17,908 nt of DNA from an uncultured Bacteroidaceae bacterium (GTDB lineage: Bacteria; Bacteroidota; Bacteroidia; Bacteroidales; Bacteroidaceae), in the NCBI GenBank assembly GCA_904502235.1, contig CAJGDP010000030.1:1-17908 (forward strand), written 5' to 3'. Below the pieces are notes generated by a model. The model did not search any database and was not told the origin of the DNA. It saw only the letters and a list, made by a program, of their open reading frames with translations. The translations under genes and the position numbers were made by a program. This document shows positions 13,245 to 17,908 of the stretch, one piece after another; position 1 is the stretch's first letter; every line of letters begins with the position of its first letter.

Positions 13245-14699
13245 ATGAAAAAACAGGTTATAGCCTTTTGCATGATATTGATGTCGGTATTCTTCGTTGC
13301 TTGCAACGAAGATGCCGGCTTTTCTTCTTCTCCGTCGTTGAGGCTTGAATTCTCGTCCGACACCATCTCTTTCGACACACTTTTTACCGACCGTGTTTCG
13401 CCTTCGGCAATGTTCACGGTGCGAAACAGAAACAAGAATTCTTTGCGCATAAGCGAGGTGAGGCTGGCGAGTGGTGGCAGTTCGGGTTTCAATGTTCTGG
13501 TCGATGGGCAGTACGGAACGGTCATGCGCGACCTGGAGATTCGTGCCAAGGACAGCCTTTTCGTGGTTGCATCGGTAAAGCTCGAAAGGAACGGGCTTGA
13601 CACACCTTATCAGGTAAGGGATTCACTGCTATTTACACTGGAGAGTGGTGTGGTGCAGCAGGTGCAGCTTGTTGCGCATGGCAGGGATGTCGTATTCATG
13701 TATGCCGACTCAATTCTTTCTGATACAACATTTACCGCAGGGCATTATGTGGTATACGACAGTCTGAGAGTTACTGAAAATGCCGTGCTGAACATTGAAG
13801 AGGGTGCTATATTCTATTTTCACGACAAAGCATTCCTGAAAGTGGAAGGTGCTTTGAATATCAAGGGCAGCTATAATGCTCCTGTAGTGTTCCGTGGCGA
13901 CAGGACCGATAATCTTTTCGATTATCTGCCATACGACCGAGTGCCCGGCAAATGGGGTGGTGTCCTTATTGCTTCAACAAGCAATGGCAATATGATTGAG
14001 CATTGCGATATCCACGGTGCCGAATATGGAATCAAGGTAGAGCGTGGCGATACTGCGGTTAAGCGTCTTTCTGTGGCATCGTCCAAATTACAGAATTTTG
14101 CAGGTAATGCCCTTGAACTGCATGCGGCACATGTTGATGTAACAAACTCTCTTATTGCCAATGCGCAGGGTAATTGCGTCAAGGTCGTTGGTGGTGATGT
14201 GGCATTTACGTACTGCACCATAGCAAATTTCTATGTATGGAAACAGCGCGATGTGGCTCTTGCATTGCATAATAATTTTGAGGGCGAACCAATGCCTCTG
14301 CATGGTGCCTCGTTCAGAAACTGTATTATAACCGGAACAAAGGCGGATGAACTTATGGGGTATTTTGAGGCTTATGGAGATACTGTTCCCAATTCTGTGA
14401 ATTACCATTTCGAAAATTCGTTGATAAATACAATTCAGGCAGAGGACAGTTGCTTTGTGAATGTTGTGTACGATATTGTTGATGAGGAGCCTTTTGCAAA
14501 GGCGCATTTTGTGAAAATCGACAATCAGGTCTTTGATTATGATTTTCATCTTACCGAGGAGTCAAAGGCACGCGGCATAGCCTCGGACGAACATCTCGAC
14601 CTATTCCTTTATGACCTTGAAGGCGTAGTGCGTGAGGCAGGCAATATCGATGCAGGATGTTATGTGTATAAGCCTGTTGAGGAAGAGGCTGCAGAATAA
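13245..14699 (+). CDS. Right-handed beta-helix lipoprotein of unknown function
   Basis: This 484-aa exported lipoprotein has a signal peptide MKKQVIAFCMILMSVFFVAC with the lipobox FVAC and lipidated Cys at 20. Residues about 32-148 look like a beta-sandwich stalk (SLRLEFSSDTISFDTLFTD and onward). From about 165 short repeating strands follow (LNIEEGAIFYFHDKAFLKVEG, IEHCDIHGAEYGIKV, LELHAAHVDVTNSLI, FRNCIITGT), the pattern of a right-handed parallel beta-helix as in polysaccharide-active or surface proteins. No catalytic triad can be named with confidence. It follows pepD by 58 bp and ends only 3 bp from the convergent rlmH stop, with no terminator between. The function is unknown; the envelope location is inferred from the signal. 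Confidence 0.8.
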   Translation: MKKQVIAFCMILMSVFFVACNEDAGFSSSPSLRLEFSSDTISFDTLFTDRVSPSAMFTVRNRNKNSLRISEVRLASGGSSGFNVLVDGQYGTVMRDLEIRAKDSLFVVASVKLERNGLDTPYQVRDSLLFTLESGVVQQVQLVAHGRDVVFMYADSILSDTTFTAGHYVVYDSLRVTENAVLNIEEGAIFYFHDKAFLKVEGALNIKGSYNAPVVFRGDRTDNLFDYLPYDRVPGKWGGVLIASTSNGNMIEHCDIHGAEYGIKVERGDTAVKRLSVASSKLQNFAGNALELHAAHVDVTNSLIANAQGNCVKVVGGDVAFTYCTIANFYVWKQRDVALALHNNFEGEPMPLHGASFRNCIITGTKADELMGYFEAYGDTVPNSVNYHFENSLINTIQAEDSCFVNVVYDIVDEEPFAKAHFVKIDNQVFDYDFHLTEESKARGIASDEHLDLFLYDLEGVVREAGNIDAGCYVYKPVEEEAAE

Positions 14700-14702
14700 T
14701 CT

Positions 14703-15176
14703 CTACTCGTGGTGATAGGGCAGATGGTTGATGATGGTATATGCCCTGTAGAGTTGCTCAATGAACAACAGACGTATCATCTGATGTGAAAAAGTCATCT
14801 TTGAGAGCGAAAGTTTCTCGTGTGCGGCATCGTACACTTTCTGTGCGAATCCATAAGGACCTCCTACAATGAAAACCAGTCGTTTTGTCGAAATGTTCTG
14901 CTTGTGTTCTATCCACGACGCAAACTCTGTTGAACGGAACTCCCTGCCGCCTTCGTCGAGCAATACAACGCGGTCGCCCGGAGTAATGGCCTTCAGGATA
15001 AGTTCACCTTCCATCTCTTTCTGTTGGGCTTCGCTCAGTTTCTTTGCGTTTTTCAGTTCGGGGATAACCTCCATGTCGAACTGTACGAAATGTCCTACAC
15101 GCTGTGTGTAGTCTTTGATTCCGGCTGTAATATTGTTGTCTACAGTGCGTCCGACAACAAGTAAGGTGATTTTCAT
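14703..15176 (-). CDS. rlmH: 23S rRNA (pseudouridine(1915)-N3)-methyltransferase
   Basis: This SPOUT-class, SAM-dependent methyltransferase acts on helix 69 of 23S rRNA in assembled ribosomes. At 157 aa it has the normal length. Key motifs are LDEGGREFRS (73-82), the SAM-binding knot loop FIVGGPYGF (102-110), SLSKMTFSHQMIRLLFIEQ (123-141) and the C-terminal HLPYHHE. All are intact. A possible -7 box, TATCTTCG, lies at 15201-15208 on this strand, one base off consensus. The gene is divergent from nadC and tail-to-tail with the beta-helix lipoprotein. Confidence 0.98.
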   Translation of the reverse strand: MKITLLVVGRTVDNNITAGIKDYTQRVGHFVQFDMEVIPELKNAKKLSEAQQKEMEGELILKAITPGDRVVLLDEGGREFRSTEFASWIEHKQNISTKRLVFIVGGPYGFAQKVYDAAHEKLSLSKMTFSHQMIRLLFIEQLYRAYTIINHLPYHHE

Positions 15177-15200
15177 TGCTCTTTAGTTATAATATCGTTA

Positions 15201-15208
15201 CGAAGATA
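15201..15208 (-). promoter_or_regulatory. Possible -7 box of rlmH
   Basis: TATCTTCG on the minus strand differs from TAnnTTTG at one base. The same octamer appears on the other strand as the nadC -7 box. No -33 TTTG was found at the right distance. Confidence 0.35.
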
Positions 15209-15228
15209 CTATAAATTTGTCTTTCTTC

Positions 15229-15260
15229 TTTGCTTCAATAACAAGAATTGTATATCTTCG
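15229..15260 (+). promoter_or_regulatory. Promoter of nadC
   Basis: TTTG at 15229-15232 and TATCTTCG at 15253-15260 are separated by 20 bp, matching the Bacteroidota promoter with one mismatch in the -7. Transcription would begin near 15267, giving a leader of about 22 nt. Confidence 0.65.
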
Positions 15261-15288
15261 CAAAAAATAGTATTCAATATTTCTTATT

Positions 15289-16140
15289 ATGAACGTAAAA
15301 GACGAACTTATCGATAGACTTATCGATTTAGCATTTGCCGAGGATATCGGTGATGGAGACCATACAACCCTTTCGACAATCCCTGCTGATGCAATGGGAA
15401 AGAATATGCTTCTTATCAAGGAAGACGGTGTTCTTGCCGGTGTTGATATGGCAAAGCGCATTTTTGCCCGTTTCGACAAGGATTTGCAGGTTGAAGTGCT
15501 CATCGAGGATGGTGCCGAGGTCAAGAAAGGTGATATTGCGATGTATGTTACAGGTAGCGTACGTTCATTGTTGCAGACAGAGCGTCTTATGTTAAATGTA
15601 ATGCAGCGTATGAGCGGTATCGCTACAATGACACGCAGATATGTGCGCCAGCTCGAAGGTACAAACACTCGTGTCCTTGATACACGCAAGACAACTCCCG
15701 GTATGCGTATCATGGAAAAGGAGGCAGTACGCATCGGTGGTGGTGTGAACCATAGAATCGGTCTGTTCGATATGATTCTTATCAAGGATAACCACGTTGA
15801 TTTCGCCGGCGGTATCGAGCAGGCTGTTTCACGTGCCAAGGAGTACTGCAAGGAGTGTGGCAAGGAACTCAAGATAGAAGTGGAGGTTCGTACACTCGAG
15901 GATTTGCAGAAGGTCCTCGATATGGGTGGTATCCAGCGCATCATGTTCGACAACTTTGATACTGAAAAGACACGTAAGGCGGTTGAAATGGTTGCAGGTC
16001 GTTTCGAGACAGAATCATCGGGCGGTATTACATTCGATACTTTGCGCGACTATGCTCTCTGCGGTGTGGATTTCATCTCTGTAGGTGCTCTCACTCACTC
16101 TGTCAAGGGACTTGATATGAGCTTTAAGGCAGTTCAGTAA
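15289..16140 (+). CDS. nadC: Nicotinate-nucleotide diphosphorylase (carboxylating), quinolinate phosphoribosyltransferase
   Basis: This cytoplasmic enzyme converts quinolinate and PRPP to nicotinate mononucleotide, PPi and CO2, in de novo NAD synthesis. At 283 aa it has the normal length. The family signatures are all present: DTRKTTPG (131-138), EKEAVRIGGG-x-NHR (143-156), IKDNHV (165-170), KIEVEV (195-200), MFDNF (219-223), SSGGI (243-247) and SVGALTHS (264-271). The start is ATG after TTCTTATT with no Shine-Dalgarno. Its partners nadA and nadB are not in this window. Confidence 0.98.
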   Translation: MNVKDELIDRLIDLAFAEDIGDGDHTTLSTIPADAMGKNMLLIKEDGVLAGVDMAKRIFARFDKDLQVEVLIEDGAEVKKGDIAMYVTGSVRSLLQTERLMLNVMQRMSGIATMTRRYVRQLEGTNTRVLDTRKTTPGMRIMEKEAVRIGGGVNHRIGLFDMILIKDNHVDFAGGIEQAVSRAKEYCKECGKELKIEVEVRTLEDLQKVLDMGGIQRIMFDNFDTEKTRKAVEMVAGRFETESSGGITFDTLRDYALCGVDFISVGALTHSVKGLDMSFKAVQ

Positions 16141-16162
16141 AACTTACAAGGATATATTCTTA

Positions 16163-16207
16163 AATGCAGTATGAACAATCCTGTAATATGGTTGTTTGTA
16201 CTGCATT
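16163..16207. repeat. Long hairpin between nadC and the guanine deaminase gene
   Basis: AATGCAGTATGAACAATC (16163-16180) pairs with 16190-16207: 18 bp including three G-T wobbles, and a 9-nt loop. It ends 14 nt before the chosen guaD ATG (16222). It is followed by TAAATGTTTTTG, a poor U-tract. It may be a nadC terminator or a leader structure of the next gene. Confidence 0.6.
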
Positions 16208-16221
16208 AAATGTTTTTGATT

Positions 16222-16689
16222 ATGGGAAACGAAGAATTCATGCGTCAGGCAATAGAACTCGCAGTGGATAATGTAAGGAATGGTGGTGGACCGTTCGGTG
16301 CTGTGATAGTAAAAAACGGAGAGGTTGTTGCAACGGGAGTCAATAGAGTAACAGCCAATAACGACCCTACGGCTCATGCCGAGGTGAGCGCAATACGTGC
16401 CGCGTGTATAAAACTGGGCACATTCGATTTGAGCGGTTGTGTAATTTATACCTCATGCGAACCTTGTCCCATGTGTTTGGGAGCTATATATTGGGCGCAT
16501 CTCGACAAGATATATTATGGTGCCGACCAGCACGATGCGGCAAGAGTTGATTTCGACGATTCTTTTATTTATCGTGAATTGGAATTGAAACCCGAACTGC
16601 GCAAAAAGCCTGCAGAGAATATTCTGCACGACGAAGCTCTGGTTCCGTTCCGTGCATGGCTTGAAAAGAATGACAAGGTGAAATATTAG
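16222..16689 (+). CDS. guaD: Guanine deaminase-like nucleoside/nucleobase deaminase (CDA fold)
   Basis: This 155-aa zinc deaminase probably turns guanine into xanthine and ammonia in purine salvage. The zinc ligands are H52 (in TAHAEV), C82 and C85 (in CEPCPMC), with catalytic E54. The sequence closely resembles B. subtilis GuaD along its length, including GGPFGAVIVK (22-31), NDPTAHAEVSAIR, SCEPCPMCLGAIYWA and FDDSFIY (111-117). The last motif argues against the tRNA-editing TadA, which lacks it. The frame also has an ATG at 16210; I prefer 16222 because MGNEEF then aligns with the GuaD start and gives its usual length of about 156 aa. The last 4 bases overlap the convergent acyltransferase gene. 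Confidence 0.88.
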   Translation: MGNEEFMRQAIELAVDNVRNGGGPFGAVIVKNGEVVATGVNRVTANNDPTAHAEVSAIRAACIKLGTFDLSGCVIYTSCEPCPMCLGAIYWAHLDKIYYGADQHDAARVDFDDSFIYRELELKPELRKKPAENILHDEALVPFRAWLEKNDKVKY

Positions 16690-17627
16690 AGTTCCAACTC
16701 GTATGTGTCATAAATGGTTCCGCGTCCGCCGAATCCTTCTTTCTGTGCAATTAGACCGGTGTTCAGGAATCTGCCACCCTGTTCTGTCGAGATTCCGAAG
16801 TCGAAATACTCAAAACCATTAAGGTGTTCTTTGATTATCTGTTCGAACAGATAGTCCAGTACGCCAATTCTGCGTCCTTCATCTGTGGTTGCCGTATATT
16901 GAAGATGTGCCACGTTCTTCATCTGGTAAACCAGATATCCGCCTAAGGTATTGCCTGTGTTGTCGGTAATGCGGAAAAGTTTTATATTCTCCGGAAACAG
17001 ACTGTGCAGTAATTCTATTTCTTGCAGGCTATGTACAGGCGTTGCCTGGTGTTTGCTCATAAGTCTGTTTGTGAGTATTTCCCAGAACGCTTCGAAGTTG
17101 TTGTCTTTCACAATGTTCAGCCGGCTTTTGGCGGCTGATGTCAGCTTTCTTCTGCCTTTGAATGGCAAGGCGTTGCTCAATTTTATTGTTGTGGAAATCT
17201 TGCGTTCGGTAAGCTTCGCGTCGTTGCGGAACAGTGCATACAAATCCTCTTCACACGGGTATCTGTGATAAATATGAGGTATGGGCTTATAGATGATTTT
17301 TTTAGCGCAGCTTTCTTCTTTGAAAAACTTGATGATGGCGTCGAATATATTCAGAATTTTTTCGGCACCGGTGGTATCATTCAACAATAATCCGCCGTAG
17401 GTCAATCCCTGGTGCGAATATAATATCTGTAGCTCTGCATTGATATTTGCCGGAAACAGGGCGCACAGCTCTTCGTTTTCATATATCATCAACGAGTAAT
17501 CTGTAAAGCGGTGGGCGTGGTAGTCCATGTAATCGCGCATAAACAGGAATGTTCCGTTGCGGGACTCCTTTACAAAGGCATCCCATTGCTCTTTTCTGCT
17601 ACTATTGTATCTTATAATGTTGAACAT
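16686..17627 (-). CDS. FemAB/GNAT-like acyltransferase family protein
   Basis: This 313-aa cytoplasmic protein has a GNAT-fold C-terminal half (about residues 165-290) of the FemAB/Acetyltransf_6 kind. Motifs include LGGYLVYQMKNVAHLQYTAT (228-247) followed by DEGRRIGVLDYLFEQI and FEYFDFGIS. The N-terminal half (YSHQGLTYGGLLL and onward) resembles the FemAB first subdomain. Such proteins transfer acyl or aminoacyl groups, often onto cell-surface or lipid-linked substrates; the substrate here is unknown. The frame continues to an ATG at 17669, but the only good -7 box (17645-17652) lies inside that extension, so M at 17627 is preferred. It is convergent with guaD, overlapping by 4 bp. Confidence 0.75.
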   Translation of the reverse strand: MFNIIRYNSSRKEQWDAFVKESRNGTFLFMRDYMDYHAHRFTDYSLMIYENEELCALFPANINAELQILYSHQGLTYGGLLLNDTTGAEKILNIFDAIIKFFKEESCAKKIIYKPIPHIYHRYPCEEDLYALFRNDAKLTERKISTTIKLSNALPFKGRRKLTSAAKSRLNIVKDNNFEAFWEILTNRLMSKHQATPVHSLQEIELLHSLFPENIKLFRITDNTGNTLGGYLVYQMKNVAHLQYTATTDEGRRIGVLDYLFEQIIKEHLNGFEYFDFGISTEQGGRFLNTGLIAQKEGFGGRGTIYDTYELEL

Positions 17628-17644
17628 ACTCTTATTATTCTTTT

Positions 17645-17652
17645 CAAAATTA
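17645..17652 (-). promoter_or_regulatory. -7 box of the acyltransferase gene
   Basis: TAATTTTG on the minus strand matches TAnnTTTG. It places transcription start near 17638, about 11 nt before the chosen ATG. No -33 TTTG was found at the right spacing. Confidence 0.45.
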
Positions 17653-17744
17653 GTGATTTTGCCCGTCATATACTAATATAAAAAGATAAAGTTGGGGCTA
17701 AATAGCAGTTTTTTTTAATTTTCTTGAAAATAATGCTGTCAATA

Positions 17745-17776
17745 TTTGCGTATCTCGATGAATCGTACTACCTTTG
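17745..17776 (+). promoter_or_regulatory. Promoter of tRNA-Ser
   Basis: TTTG (17745-17748), a 20-bp spacer and TACCTTTG (17769-17776) match the Bacteroidota consensus exactly. Transcription would start near 17783, about 25 nt before the mature tRNA end. Confidence 0.8.
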
Positions 17777-17807
17777 CAACGCAAAATAAGGGCGTAAGCT
17801 ACCAAAT

Positions 17808-17894
17808 GGAAGTTTGGGTGAGTGGCTGAAACCAGCAGTTTGCTAAACTGCCGTACGGGTTACCGTACCGGGGGTTCGAATCCCCCAGCTTCCG
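17808..17894 (+). tRNA. tRNA-Ser (anticodon GCU), reads AGC/AGU
   Basis: This 87-nt type II tRNA has the acceptor stem GGAAGTT/AGCTTCC (one T-G pair) and discriminator G. The anticodon stem GCAGT/ACTGC carries the loop TTGCTAA with anticodon GCT. A long variable arm GTACGGGTTACCGTAC is typical of serine tRNA. The T arm is CGGGGGTTCGAATCCCCC-like. The 3' CCA is not encoded (CTT follows), so the nucleotidyltransferase must add it. Confidence 0.96.
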
Positions 17895-17908
17895 CTTATT
17901 TTTGCAAA

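Noticed and set aside
15198..15953. 251-aa open frame on - inside nadC
   Set aside because: It is a mirror of nadC codons with a Ser/Arg-rich product, no homology recognised, and it would run across the nadC promoter.
16210..16221. Upstream ATG for guaD
   Set aside because: The four extra residues abut the hairpin; the second ATG aligns with the family start.
17628..17669. Longer start (ATG at 17669) for the acyltransferase
   Set aside because: The -7 box at 17645-17652 lies inside the extension, and the extra residues do not resemble the family's N-terminus.
1..17908. CRISPR array, insertion sequence, prophage or defence island
   Set aside because: No short regularly spaced direct repeats, transposase or integrase motifs, terminal repeats or target duplications were seen; the only tandem repeats are the InlB-like protein modules.

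Overview
The window looks like chromosomal core DNA of a Bacteroidales bacterium (Bacteroides/Prevotella-like), not a mobile or phage island. Support comes from Bacteroidota-type promoters (-33 TTTG, a 19-20 bp spacer, -7 TAnnTTTG) in front of several genes, a general lack of Shine-Dalgarno sequences, a tRNA without an encoded CCA end, a long PPi-type phosphofructokinase, a golvesin-domain protein of the sort databases call 'xanthan lyase', and a FISUMP-domain lipoprotein. No transposase, integrase, CRISPR array, rRNA or phage gene was seen.

Layout. 1-602 (-) is the N-terminal 200 codons of a diphosphate-dependent phosphofructokinase. 791-3996 (+) is a two-gene unit: a 92-aa unknown protein whose stop overlaps the start of a 975-aa secreted protein. 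That second protein keeps the zinc and catalytic residues of an Amidase_3 cell-wall amidase, split by a golvesin domain. 4137-4298 (+) is rpmH (L34), with a clear promoter and terminator. 4524-6347 (+) is a surface lipoprotein with five InlB-B-like repeats and a FISUMP domain. It converges on clpB (6407-8998, -) through a shared bidirectional terminator. Upstream of clpB are a near-consensus Shine-Dalgarno, a perfect -7 box and a long hairpin, followed by aspA (9115-10530, -).

10734-11557 (-) holds a Skp/OmpH-like lipoprotein and, just upstream of it, a small membrane protein, with a good terminator after them. pepD (11729-13186) and a beta-helix lipoprotein (13245-14699) run on +, the latter tail-to-tail with rlmH (14703-15176, -). 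rlmH is divergent from nadC (15289-16140, +). A long hairpin separates nadC from a guanine deaminase-like gene (16222-16689, +), whose 3' end overlaps a FemAB/GNAT-like acyltransferase gene (16686-17627, -). The window ends with tRNA-Ser(GCU) at 17808-17894.

These are mostly independent housekeeping units: PPi glycolysis, aspartate deamination, NAD and purine metabolism, dipeptide breakdown, ribosome maturation and protein disaggregation. Envelope and surface proteins of less certain role lie between them. I did not find a clear new defence or mobile system. The most interesting items are the split amidase/golvesin protein, the repeat lipoprotein, the lipid-anchored Skp-like protein with its small membrane partner, and several unexplained inverted repeats at promoters (clpB, the repeat lipoprotein, pepD, guaD).
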